This document shows, one piece after another, positions 27,522 to 35,742 of a stretch of 64,000 nucleotides of DNA. Made by a program: the position numbers and the translations under genes. Position 1 is the stretch's first letter; each line of letters opens with the position of its first letter. Under the pieces are notes generated by a model. The model worked only from the letters and a program-made list of their open reading frames with translations, was not told where the DNA came from and did not search any database. This DNA comes from FEN-1099 sp964511015 (GTDB lineage Bacteria; Lernaellota; Lernaellaia; Lernaellales; Lernaellaceae): positions 23,266 to 87,265 of the forward strand of contig CAZEDX010000007.1 of the NCBI GenBank assembly GCA_964511015.1, written 5' to 3'.

Positions 27522-29240
27522 TTGTCGTTGCCACGCCCCGAGCATCCCGACCCGCTGCTGGTCCGTAACGAGTGGCTGTCGCTCAACGGCGAATGGCAAT
27601 TCGTTGCCGGTGGCGACCCTTACGAGAAGTGGTTTCGGCGCGAGGCGCTGCCGCAGCGGATCCAGGTGCCGTTCTGCGTCGAGGCCGAGGTATCGGGCGC
27701 GTCCCGCTACGCGCGCGCCAAGAGCTTCTGGTACATGCGCCGGTTCACGTTGCCGCCGGAGTGGGCCGGCAAGCAGATCTTCCTGCGCATCGGCGCCGCC
27801 GACTACTACTGCACCGGCTACGTCAACGGCCGGCCGGTCGGCACGCACGAAGGCGGGTTCACGCCGATTGCCTGGCGCATCGACCACGCGCTGAACGACG
27901 GCGAAAACGTCATCTGCCTGGCGGTCGCCGAGACCCGCAAAGGCTGTCTACCGCGCGGCAAGCAGACCCATCTCCCGTTCCGCTACGCCGTGTTCTACCG
28001 GCCCTTCTCCGGCGTCTGGCAAAGCGTGTGGCTCGAGGCGCGCGGATCGACGCATCTGGAATCCGCGCACGCCATCGCAACCGACGGCGTGTTCGAGTTC
28101 CGCGTGGCCTTCGGCGGTAACGCGCGGGGCCAATTGACCATTCGGCTCATTCACCCCGACGGCGATGCCGACAACGAGATTCGCGTGCCGATTTCCGCCG
28201 GCCAGATGACCGTGCCGCTCACCCCCTTGCGCGCGGCTTGGTGGTCGCCCGATCGACCGCAATTGTATGGGGTGGAATACACCATCCGCGACAATGGTCG
28301 CGTGGTCGACCGCGCCACCGGTTACGCCGGTCTGCGCACCATCTCCGTGCGCGACGGCCAGGTGTGGCTGAACGGACAGCCGTTCTACCAAAAGTTGGTG
28401 CTTTACCAGGCGTATTACCCCGGCGGTTGGGCGACCGCCGTCGATGACGACACCTTGCGCGGCGACGTCGAGCGCATCAAGGCGTTCGGCTTCAACGGCT
28501 TGCGCGTGCATCAGACGCTGGCCGATCCGCGCCTGCTGTATTGGTGCGACCGGCTGGGGTTGGTGGCTTGGGGCGAGATGCCCAGCGCGTTCGTCTTTTC
28601 GCTGGTCGATCGCCGCGCGTTCGAGATGCTGCTGCGCGAGGCGATTGCGCGCGACCAGGGGCATCCGTCGGTCATCACCTGGGTGCTGTTCAACGAAACC
28701 TGGGGGATTCCCCACATTCTATGGAGCGAGGGCGCGCGCCAGTGGGTGCGCAACATGGTTGGCCTGGCCCGCCGGCTCGACCCCTCGCGGCTGGTGATCG
28801 ACAACTCCGGATTCGACCACCTCGACACCGACGTGCTCGACATCCACCACTACCTGACCGACCCCGCGCGCATCCGCGACTTTTACGCCGCGCTGGCGCA
28901 GCCAAGCACGCGCGGATCGGCAAAGTCCAACCTCTACTTCGTCATGCCCAACCGGGTGACCAAAAACCCGTTCGCGCCGGGGGGCAAATACCGCGGCCAG
29001 CCGGTGCTGATCAGCGAGTGCGGTGGCCACGGCTTCGGCCCCTATGGTGGCAAAAACCAGACCCTCACCGAAAGCCTCACCCAGGTGATCGACCTGCTTG
29101 CCGAACACCCCCACCTGCGCGGCTTCTGCTACACGCAGTTTTGTGACGTCGAACAGGAGCGCAACGGCCTGTGCACCATCGACCGCGAACCGAAGGTCGA
29201 CCCCGCCGCCGTGCGCGCTGTGCTGGCGCGGCTGAAGTAA
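27522..29240 (+). CDS. glycoside hydrolase family 2 enzyme
   Basis: 572-residue GH2 protein with the order sugar-binding domain (about 15-175), immunoglobulin-like domain (about 175-275) and TIM barrel. The acid/base Glu392 is in VLFNETWG and the nucleophile Glu499 in PVLISECGG, both in the right context for beta-galactosidase/beta-glucuronidase/beta-mannosidase relatives. FGFNGLRVHQTLADPRLLYWCDRLGLVAW is the usual N-terminal barrel segment. No signal peptide is seen, so it is likely cytoplasmic. The TTG at 27522 follows GGAGA by seven bases; a second TTG two codons later is possible. Substrate is uncertain. It may be a target of the adjacent two-component pair (inference from position only). 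Confidence 0.9.
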   Translation: MSLPRPEHPDPLLVRNEWLSLNGEWQFVAGGDPYEKWFRREALPQRIQVPFCVEAEVSGASRYARAKSFWYMRRFTLPPEWAGKQIFLRIGAADYYCTGYVNGRPVGTHEGGFTPIAWRIDHALNDGENVICLAVAETRKGCLPRGKQTHLPFRYAVFYRPFSGVWQSVWLEARGSTHLESAHAIATDGVFEFRVAFGGNARGQLTIRLIHPDGDADNEIRVPISAGQMTVPLTPLRAAWWSPDRPQLYGVEYTIRDNGRVVDRATGYAGLRTISVRDGQVWLNGQPFYQKLVLYQAYYPGGWATAVDDDTLRGDVERIKAFGFNGLRVHQTLADPRLLYWCDRLGLVAWGEMPSAFVFSLVDRRAFEMLLREAIARDQGHPSVITWVLFNETWGIPHILWSEGARQWVRNMVGLARRLDPSRLVIDNSGFDHLDTDVLDIHHYLTDPARIRDFYAALAQPSTRGSAKSNLYFVMPNRVTKNPFAPGGKYRGQPVLISECGGHGFGPYGGKNQTLTESLTQVIDLLAEHPHLRGFCYTQFCDVEQERNGLCTIDREPKVDPAAVRAVLARLK

Positions 29241-29249
29241 TCCTTTTTC

Positions 29250-29285
29250 AGGATGAACAGGATTGCGAGGATCGATAGGATCCGG
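29250..29285. repeat. four-copy 9-base tandem repeat (AGGATNNNN)
   Basis: AGGAT starts at 29250, 29259, 29268 and 29277, each followed by four variable bases (GAAC, TGCG, CGAT, CCGG). The spacing is exactly 9. It begins 10 bases after the GH2 stop codon. Function is unknown; it could be decayed repetitive DNA or a protein-binding array. Confidence 0.6.
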
Positions 29286-29818
29286 AGTTCCTTTTTCTGA
29301 TCGCATCGGACCAACAGGATTCTGAGCGTTGCGAAGGAACTATGAAGAAGTCCAAGGCTGTCGTTTCCGACTTTTCATTCTTCACTTTCTACTGGTCTCC
29401 GGCCTAAAGCCTCTCCCTCCGGAACCCTTCGCCACCCACCACTGTCCAATCAACCGGGCGATCGGTTCTTTCCGTGCCGGGTCATCCGCCCAACCGCCCG
29501 GCCGGAAACGGCACACGCTGGCCGCCGGCCGATCGCCCAGGAAGAGACTTTCGGCTGTAGGTAGGAGGCTGTAGACCGGAAACCCGGCTCCTATCACCCA
29601 TCAGTTCTACAAGTAAGTCCCATCATTCCCACCCGTAGTTATCTCAAATCGAATGGCCAAACACTAGGCGCACTTTATGGCAATCCCACAAATTCACGAA
29701 CCGCCTTTACCACCAACGGTAACGGCTCCGCACCAGCGAATTACGGTAGCGGCGCACGGCTGTGCGCCCTTGCCGCCCCTTACCCTAAACCCCAGATCCT
29801 AGCCCCAAGACCCCTCAT

Positions 29819-29847
29819 AGATCCTTCGGCAAAGCCTCAGGATGACG
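29819..29847. repeat. dispersed intergenic palindrome-like repeat (ATCCT...AGGAT)
   Basis: AGATCCTTCGGC is followed by AAAGCCTCAGGATGAC. The ends ATCCT and AGGAT are complementary and the inner CCTTCGGC/GCCTCAGG arms match at six of eight positions. Near-identical phrases occur in intergenic DNA of many unrelated environmental bacteria, which is recognition from memory and not a search. Confidence 0.5.
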
Positions 29848-30184
29848 CCGCCTCCCCCGCTGTGAAATTTATTGCCCTGTGAAATCTTTCACGGCATCTC
29901 GAACGGCTGTTCCAGCTCCGCTAGCGCCGAATTCAAAACGTGCCTTTGCCTCTCTTACAGCCGCAGGCGTTCACGCGGGCGAAATCGGCAAAAATCACGG
30001 TCGGAAAAAGGGCTTTTAACGGGAAATCGGCCCTAGTAAAATCAAGCACTTGCACGTCGAAAAAGGTCCAATTGCACGCCCTTTTTTCGGCGATGTGCGA
30101 AAAAATAATCCACTAAAACAAACATTTGCGCGGCAGTGGTTGCTCGAAAACACGACTGTTTGCGACAAGGTGGGACCGCGGCTC

Positions 30185-31696
30185 CTAGGTCGGGCCGGTG
30201 TGATCGACATCCGTTTGGCGCGGCTTTCCCGACCGTCGAACGACGGGCATGAGGGCCACGCCGGCCAGGGCGACCATCTGGGGTATTACGAGGAGCCGGA
30301 AACGATTGTTCTCGCCGAGTTCGGCGGCGTTGCCCACCACGACGACGAACAGTACGTTGAAGCATAGCAGACCGACGGTCCAGCGCCACGCCACGGCGTC
30401 ACGGTCGGGGAAACGACGTGCGCGCCAGGCCAGCACCATTACCACGACCAGGATTGCGGCATATCCGACCACGTCGAACCAGCAGACCTCCGCCAGGCCG
30501 TCGCCAAAGCAGCCACACAGCGCGAGGTGATAGACCTGATCCCACCAGCCCAATATCTGGCGATTGCGCTCGACAAACGGATAGCGGCTTGGCGGATAGA
30601 AAAACGTCAAGTAACCGCGTCGGAGGTTGGCCAGATCGGCCGCCGGATGCGTCGCGAACAGACGCAACGCGTCACGCCCATACTGGCGAGAGATGGCCAC
30701 ATAGCCCAGATGATGGAAATTGACGGCGCCGGTCGATTTGGTCGGCTGATCGAGTAGCGGCACGCCGGTTGGCGGCGGCAGTGGCACTAGATTCTGGTAG
30801 GCCGTCAGTACATTGAACGGATGAATCAACACCAGCGGCGAGACCTGTCCCGACTGGGCCAGCATTAGTCGTTCTTCGCGGGGCAGGTTGGCGGTGATGA
30901 CGCGGGACAAATTCAAGCCGAACCAGGTGCTGCCGGTAAATTCGCCAAACACCAGGTAGTTCTTCGCGTACCAACCGACGGCCAGCAACAGCGGCAACAG
31001 AGCGGCGGCGAGCAGTCGTCGTGGTTCGATTCGCCGCGCCAAAAGCAGAGCGGCGATGACGATCAAAAACCAGAGCAGCGAAAACAGTGAGCGTAGCAGC
31101 ACCAGCGCGGCGAGGCAGGCAAAAAAGGCCAGTCCGTCGCGCGTCCGTTCGCGTTGCAGGTAAGCGTGCAAGCGCGACGCGGCGACGACCAACAACAAGG
31201 CCGTCGGCAATTCATAAAACAGGTAGTTCTCGTAGAGCAGCAAATCCGGACTGATGGCGAACAGCGCAGTCAGCGCACCACGCAAGCCCGGCGCGACCTT
31301 CAGTCGTGCCAGCAGGAAATACAATGCCAGGCACAATGCCCAACCAAGAAGCAGAAACGCCGTTTGGAACAGCCACACCGCGTTCTCGCCGCCGAGCTTT
31401 AACCCGAAGCCCAGAAACAGGTTGAACAACGGAGGCTGGCCGCCAAGATAGAAAATACTGCGCGCCAAATCGGTGCGGAGCAACGCCGGGTCGATGAATT
31501 GCCAACACCGGCCCAGCGTCGAGGCGTCGAACCGCACACCGGCCACGTACGCCGCCACACGTGCCGACCAGAACAGCAGCGAGAGGACGACGCCGCCACC
31601 ACGCACAGTCCGTGCGTAAGCGATAATCCGGCCACAAGAGGTGTTTCCGGTCACCTGGCCGCCTTTGTTGTGCAATGACGGTTGATCTTCGCGCAA
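30185..31696 (-). CDS. polytopic membrane protein, GT-C/GT39-like
   Basis: 503 residues with about ten or eleven hydrophobic helices. The early loop ARSIFYLGGQPPLFNLFLGFG resembles the xQPPL/HPPL motif after the first helix of dolichyl- or undecaprenyl-phosphate-dependent glycosyltransferases, but no clear catalytic acidic pair is evident. A soluble loop follows near 270-360. The frame opens with TTG at 31696; GTG at 31654 is an alternative. It is convergent with the repeat-rich region and lies 57 bases after the PIG-L deacetylase gene, so both may act on cell-surface sugars. Confidence 0.7.
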   Translation of the reverse strand: MREDQPSLHNKGGQVTGNTSCGRIIAYARTVRGGGVVLSLLFWSARVAAYVAGVRFDASTLGRCWQFIDPALLRTDLARSIFYLGGQPPLFNLFLGFGLKLGGENAVWLFQTAFLLLGWALCLALYFLLARLKVAPGLRGALTALFAISPDLLLYENYLFYELPTALLLVVAASRLHAYLQRERTRDGLAFFACLAALVLLRSLFSLLWFLIVIAALLLARRIEPRRLLAAALLPLLLAVGWYAKNYLVFGEFTGSTWFGLNLSRVITANLPREERLMLAQSGQVSPLVLIHPFNVLTAYQNLVPLPPPTGVPLLDQPTKSTGAVNFHHLGYVAISRQYGRDALRLFATHPAADLANLRRGYLTFFYPPSRYPFVERNRQILGWWDQVYHLALCGCFGDGLAEVCWFDVVGYAAILVVVMVLAWRARRFPDRDAVAWRWTVGLLCFNVLFVVVVGNAAELGENNRFRLLVIPQMVALAGVALMPVVRRSGKPRQTDVDHTGPT

Positions 31697-31753
31697 GCGT
31701 CTTCAGTATGACGCGGGCCTGATCGAATGAAAACCCGGCGTGATCGCGAAGGC

Positions 31754-32677
31754 CTACACCATTCCGCCCTGGTCGACCGGCTCGTACGGATCGTAGATAT
31801 CGGTGAACGGGTCGGTGCGGTGCAGGTAGATGTACTGCAGGAACTTGGCGAGCTTGCGCACGGCGCCCATGTCGTTGGCCTGGGTGCGGTGCGGCCGCGT
31901 GAACTCGGCGGCCACGTCGATGCACAGCAGGTCGTTGATGCACGGCTGGCGCGCGTCGAATTTTTCGGTGTAGGGCAGGGGGTCGTAGCTGCCGATCAGC
32001 TTGGTGATCCAGTAACGATTCAACGCATAATAAGTATTAGCGACCTTGAACGGCTCGCCGGGCACATCGGCGTCGGCCTTGGCCGCGAGGCGAATGCCGG
32101 CGGTCGCGAAGCGCGAGGCGATCTGGTGCTCGGGGTGGCCGGTGAAGCCGTGAATCGGGGAGAAGGTCAGCACGATGTCCGGTTTGAACTGGCGGATCGA
32201 CTTGGCGATTTTCACCGCCGGGTCGCCGTTGGTCGCCGTCCACTTCTCGGCGATCTTGTGCCGCGGCGGAAACGTCTCGGTCGGCAGCGGTGCATTCCAG
32301 TAGTAGTGGTGCTCCAACTCGGCGCCGTAAAGCTTGGCCACCTGCTTGAGCTCCTCGCCGCGCACCGTCGCGACGTCGGGATAACAGCCCTCGGGGAGGC
32401 CGCATTCGCCGCCGTCGCCGTGCGTCAGCACCAGCATGTACAGTGGATTGCCGAGCTTCGGACCGGCTTTGGCCATGATCGAACCGGCGAGCGATTCGTC
32501 GTCCGGATGCGCCGCGATCCACATCAGCCGCGCGCCCTTTTCCAGCAGTTCGTCGATGGGCGCGGCGCCCTCGCGGACCAACTGCGGCCCCGCGCAGCCC
32601 GCCAGCATGGTAGAGGAGGAGAGGGATAGACCGGCCACCGCGCCGGCCGAGAGTCTGAGAAAATCGCGACGGTTCAT
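31754..32677 (-). CDS. PIG-L family deacetylase, TAT-exported lipoprotein
   Basis: 307 residues. The N terminus MNRRDFLRLSAGAV is a twin-arginine signal, and the lipobox TMLAGC makes Cys28 a probable lipid anchor, so the enzyme would be folded before export. The zinc site is AHPDDES (His57, Asp59/Asp60) plus GFTGHPEHQ further on, both PIG-L/LmbE hallmarks. Family members remove acetyl from N-acetylglucosamine-type groups. ATG at 32677 follows GGAGG with suitable spacing, and a promoter-like TTTACA/TATACA pair lies upstream. The membrane glycosyltransferase-like gene downstream makes a surface-glycan role plausible. Confidence 0.92.
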   Translation of the reverse strand: MNRRDFLRLSAGAVAGLSLSSSTMLAGCAGPQLVREGAAPIDELLEKGARLMWIAAHPDDESLAGSIMAKAGPKLGNPLYMLVLTHGDGGECGLPEGCYPDVATVRGEELKQVAKLYGAELEHHYYWNAPLPTETFPPRHKIAEKWTATNGDPAVKIAKSIRQFKPDIVLTFSPIHGFTGHPEHQIASRFATAGIRLAAKADADVPGEPFKVANTYYALNRYWITKLIGSYDPLPYTEKFDARQPCINDLLCIDVAAEFTRPHRTQANDMGAVRKLAKFLQYIYLHRTDPFTDIYDPYEPVDQGGMV

Positions 32678-32710
32678 GGCAACACCTCCGGACGCGTGAA
32701 CGACCTAGCG

Positions 32711-32739
32711 TGTATAAGACCAATCGACGGCCCTGTAAA
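32711..32739 (-). promoter_or_regulatory. candidate sigma-70 promoter of the PIG-L deacetylase gene
   Basis: Read on the minus strand: TTTACA (32739-32734, 5 of 6 matches to the -35 consensus), 17-base spacer, TATACA (32716-32711, 4 of 6). The start site would be near 32704, 27 bases before the ATG. Optimal spacing and location support it. Confidence 0.5.
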
Positions 32740-32943
32740 GATACGCTCGCGGTTGGTGCCACTTCGTCGCCGCGCCCGCGCCGCAGGTCGCTGAGTTGAC
32801 ACCTCCGGCCCCGTCGCCTAGTGTGAGGGCCGAAAAACGGTAGGCGAAATCCGGTTATTGGCGCACGCGACCATTGCGGTTGGGCAGGTGTCCGATAGCG
32901 CGGACTTCGTAGTTTGTGACGTGTAAATTGCGGCGAGCGTAAT

Positions 32944-34608
32944 TTGTTTCAGCCCCAACTGACCATCGGCCCGGGCGTCGTCCTGGCCAACAAATACCAA
33001 ATCATCGAGCGCATCGGCGCCGGCGGCATGGGGGCGGTGTATCGCGCGCGCGAGATCGATTTCCACGTCGACCGCAGCGTGGCGATCAAGGTGCTGCCGC
33101 CGCAATACGCGGGCGATCCGCGCCTGACCCGCCGCTTCGCCGAAGAGATCAAGATTGCCGCCCAACTCGATCACCCACACATTGTGCCGATCTATTTCGT
33201 CGGCCGCGAAGCCGACTGCCTGTTCTTCGTGATGAAGCACCTGCGCGGCGAAACACTCAAGGCGCGCGTCGCCCGTAGCGGCCCGTTGCCGCCGCGCTTC
33301 GTTGTGCGCGTGATGGGGCAGATGGCCCGCGCGCTCGATTCGATCCACCGCAAGGGTGCGATCCACCGCGATATCAAGTCGGTCAACATCATGATCGACG
33401 ACGACGGCAACGCTACGCTGATGGACTTCGGCATCGCGAAGATGGAAGGTGGCGCCGAGCTGACCACCACCGGCGAAGTGCTGGGCACCGCGCCGTACAT
33501 GGCGCCGGAGCAGTGGCACGGGCAGAAGGATCCGCGGTCCGACATCTACGCCCTGGGCATCGTGATGTATGAAGCGCTCACCGGCACCCCGCCGTTCGTC
33601 AGCGACAAGCTGCCGGAGGTAATGGATGCTCATCTGCGCCAGGCGCCGCAGCCCGTCCGTGACGCGCGGCCCGAGGTGCCCGAAGCCTTGGCCGAGGTGG
33701 TGCATCGGTGCTTGGAAAAGATCCCCGACAAACGCTACGCGACCGCCGGCGATCTGGCCCAGGCGCTGGATTTCGTTGATCGCAGTCTGCCGCCCGATCT
33801 GCCCGCCGACACGCCGCCGCCCGCGCCGCCGCCGAGCGACGATCCGCTGGCCGCCGCGATTGCGGAATCCGACCGGCAGGTCAACGACGGTTACCCCCGC
33901 CAGGCGCGCCAGATTCTCAGTGACGCGGTCGGCCGCGCCACGCCGCCGGCCGAGGTGATCGAACGGCTCGATAAACTCGCCGCGCTGGCGATGAGCGACG
34001 ACCAGGCCAAGGTCCGGGCGCAGAAACTGCTCGATCAGCAGAAACCGGCCGAGGCCGAGAAGGTCATTCGTGACCACTTGCGCGAATATCCGGCCAGCCG
34101 CATCGGCAACCTGCTGGCATCGATCTACCAATCGCCGACCGGTTTGCGACAGGCGATCTACGGCGCCGACACGCCCACGCGGGTCGCCGCAGAAGCCGCC
34201 ACGCTCATTGTGCGTCCGCCGCGGCGCATGTGGCCGAAGATCCTGGCCATCGCCATCGCGCTGTTGGTGGTCGCCGGCGCGATCGGCGGCACATTCGTGT
34301 TCTCGTCAGCCACCAGCAAAGGGCTGCTCTATCTGGGCAACCATTTCTACGGCCGGCAGTGGTACGTCTCGCCGCCGGTCGTCAACGCCGCCGCGGCTTA
34401 TCATCTGGCGCTGGTCTACAATAACCACAACGACGACGCGAAGAAGGCGTTGGACAACATGGCCGCTCACCTGTACCGCACCGGACGCGAGTTCCGCAAA
34501 CGCGGCGACCTGAACAGCGCGGTGCAGTACCTCGGCTGGGCGATTGAGATCAACCGCGATCCGGATTGGGTGCGCACCTACGAGCAGTACAAACAGGCGC
34601 AGAAATAG
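32944..34608 (+). CDS. membrane-anchored Ser/Thr protein kinase (PknB/Hanks type)
   Basis: 554 residues. The kinase domain spans about 18-280: glycine loop IGAGGMGAVY, Lys49 in VAIKVL, catalytic Asp143 in HRDIKSVNIM, Asp161 in DFG, GTAPYMAPE and SDIYALGIVMYEALTG. A proline-rich linker (DTPPPAPPPSDD) leads to a helical TPR-like region at about 300-400, a single membrane helix at about 433-455 and a periplasmic C-terminal domain of about 100 residues with TPR-like helices. No PASTA repeats are present, so the sensed ligand is likely protein or absent. The start is TTG at 32944, the first in-frame start after a stop; the ribosome binding site is weak. Confidence 0.9.
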   Translation: MFQPQLTIGPGVVLANKYQIIERIGAGGMGAVYRAREIDFHVDRSVAIKVLPPQYAGDPRLTRRFAEEIKIAAQLDHPHIVPIYFVGREADCLFFVMKHLRGETLKARVARSGPLPPRFVVRVMGQMARALDSIHRKGAIHRDIKSVNIMIDDDGNATLMDFGIAKMEGGAELTTTGEVLGTAPYMAPEQWHGQKDPRSDIYALGIVMYEALTGTPPFVSDKLPEVMDAHLRQAPQPVRDARPEVPEALAEVVHRCLEKIPDKRYATAGDLAQALDFVDRSLPPDLPADTPPPAPPPSDDPLAAAIAESDRQVNDGYPRQARQILSDAVGRATPPAEVIERLDKLAALAMSDDQAKVRAQKLLDQQKPAEAEKVIRDHLREYPASRIGNLLASIYQSPTGLRQAIYGADTPTRVAAEAATLIVRPPRRMWPKILAIAIALLVVAGAIGGTFVFSSATSKGLLYLGNHFYGRQWYVSPPVVNAAAAYHLALVYNNHNDDAKKALDNMAAHLYRTGREFRKRGDLNSAVQYLGWAIEINRDPDWVRTYEQYKQAQK

Positions 34609-34662
34609 CGTGGGCGCCGGCGTAGAACCTTTACCAAGTGTCGCGCCGGCAGGGGACAATCG

Positions 34663-35073
34663 ATGAGCCACCAACTGCCCGAAACCCCGCTGTGCACGGT
34701 CGATATCATCATCCGCTTGGGCGACGGCCGCATCGTGCTGATCGAACGCAAGAACCCGCCGCACGGTTGGGCGATCCCGGGTGGTTTCATCGACCGCGGC
34801 GAGTCGGCCGAGGCCGCCGCCGTGCGCGAGGCGAAGGAAGAAACGAGCCTCGACGTAACGCTGGTGCGGCAGTTCCACGTCTACTCCGACCCGCACCGCG
34901 ACGCGCGCTTCCATACGCTGTCGGTGGTTTTCGAGGCGACGGCCACCGGCACGCCGCGCGCCGCCGACGACGCCAAGCACCTGGGCGTCTTCACCCCTGA
35001 AGAGGCGCTGGCTCTGCCGCTGGCATTCGACCACCGGCAGATTCTGACCGATTTCTTTGCCGGGAAGTTTTAA
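34663..35073 (+). CDS. Nudix hydrolase
   Basis: 136-residue Nudix-fold hydrolase, cleaving a nucleoside diphosphate linked to another group. The Nudix box is GFIDRGESAEAAAV plus REAKEETSL, matching GX5EX7REUXEEXGU except Ser in place of the last Gly. DIIIRLGDGRIVLIERKNPPHGWAIPGG is the usual lead-in and resembles the ADP-ribose pyrophosphatase subgroup. ATG at 34663 follows AGGGGA. It lies 54 bases downstream of the kinase gene and upstream of the dcw promoter. Confidence 0.93.
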   Translation: MSHQLPETPLCTVDIIIRLGDGRIVLIERKNPPHGWAIPGGFIDRGESAEAAAVREAKEETSLDVTLVRQFHVYSDPHRDARFHTLSVVFEATATGTPRAADDAKHLGVFTPEEALALPLAFDHRQILTDFFAGKF

Positions 35074-35205
35074 GACCGGCAAACCCGACCCACTATATCT
35101 AGCCCGCCCGCCACCCCCCGGATACCACCCCTGTGTCGCTTTCATGGGAATGTCCTAAGCTGGTCATTTCATGGAATTTTTCGCTGAATCGCGCCTAAAA
35201 TTTCC

Positions 35206-35234
35206 TTGACAGGTGGGGTTCGATCCCATATGAT
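35206..35234 (+). promoter_or_regulatory. near-consensus sigma-70 promoter of the dcw operon
   Basis: Perfect -35 TTGACA (35206-35211), optimal 17-base spacer, TATGAT at 35229-35234 (5 of 6). An AT-rich stretch (35171-35204) precedes it and could act as an UP element. Transcription would start near 35241, 46 bases before the mraZ GTG. It is the only strong promoter seen ahead of the 14-gene cluster. Confidence 0.75.
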
Positions 35235-35259
35235 CCCACACCAGTGGGGATCAGTCCCA
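35214..35259 (+). promoter_or_regulatory. phased TGGG/CCCA boxes, probable MraZ operator
   Basis: Five 5-mers lie at 10-11 base steps: TGGGG 35214, TCCCA 35224, TCCCA 35234, TGGGG 35245 and TCCCA 35255, where TCCCA is TGGGA on the other strand. MraZ is known to bind TGGGN repeats separated by 5 bases in front of mraZ. Here the same 10-base phase is kept with mixed orientation, and the boxes straddle the promoter spacer, -10 element and start site. Autorepression by MraZ is the natural reading. Confidence 0.65.
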
Positions 35260-35286
35260 TCAAGTTCCATTGCGCGAGGTCGAGCG

Positions 35287-35742
35287 GTGAGATTCACAGG
35301 CCTATTTCCCTTGGCGTTGGACGCGAAAGGACGCACGAGCGTCCCCGCGCCCATTCGCGAGGAATTGGCCAAAGCCGGCATCGACCGTCTGGTGATCACG
35401 ACCGATCAGGTGCGCGCTTGCGACTGCCTGATCGTTTATCCCGAGCCGGTGTGGGAGAAGCTGATCCGGAAGTTTGAGCGTCTTCCGGAGATGGATCCGG
35501 ACGTGGAAGTGTTCCGGGATACCCACATCGCTCCGGCGCAGCCCCTCACGATGGACGGGCAAGGCCGGGTTTTGATTCCTCAGTCGTTGCGGGACGAGGT
35601 GAAACTGGGGAGCAAGGTTGTCGTCGTGGCGGCCGGCGACACGTTTCGGATTTGGGACGCGGACCTCTGGGCGGCTGATCGTCAGGACGCCAAGGCGCGT
35701 TATGCCGAATCCAAAAAGGCGCTGGCAACGAGACTGAGCTGA
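35287..35742 (+). CDS. mraZ: transcriptional regulator MraZ
   Basis: 151 residues with two SpoVT/AbrB-like DNA-binding halves: ALDAKGRTSVPAPIREEL near residue 10 and TMDGQGRVLIPQSLRDEV near residue 90. MraZ forms rings and represses its own dcw operon. The GTG at 35287 places the family N terminus (VRFTGLFPLALDAKGR) correctly and follows GAGGTCGAG. Longer upstream starts would run into the promoter and the TGGG boxes, so they are excluded. Its stop overlaps the rsmH ATG by one base. Confidence 0.96.
   Translation: MRFTGLFPLALDAKGRTSVPAPIREELAKAGIDRLVITTDQVRACDCLIVYPEPVWEKLIRKFERLPEMDPDVEVFRDTHIAPAQPLTMDGQGRVLIPQSLRDEVKLGSKVVVVAAGDTFRIWDADLWAADRQDAKARYAESKKALATRLS

Larger units (their letters stand above)
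29241..30184. other. long intergenic stretch with repeats, no convincing gene
   Basis: About 940 bases between the GH2 gene and the convergent membrane-protein gene, visibly poorer in GC from 29650 onward. It holds four 9-base AGGAT repeats, a perfect hairpin GGCGCAC/GTGCGCC (29751-29768), a dispersed-type repeat at 29819-29847, two GTGAAAT copies (29862 and 29879, the latter in the palindrome GTGAAATCTTTCAC) and a weak minus-strand terminator-like AGGGC/GCCCT plus T-run near 30004-30034. The longest ORFs (81 and 71 codons) show no family resemblance and no good ribosome binding site. A 21-codon ORF at 29342-29407 follows AAGGA but has low credibility. Confidence 0.6.

Noticed and set aside
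29342..29407. 21-codon ORF after AAGGA in the intergenic stretch
   Set aside because: No relation to a flanking regulated gene, phenylalanine-rich random-looking sequence, and surrounded by decayed repeats.
29382..29597. 71-codon minus-strand ORF as a phage or Gp37-like remnant
   Set aside because: Only a few residues in one alternate frame (VDWTVVGGEG) resemble such proteins; too little to separate from chance.
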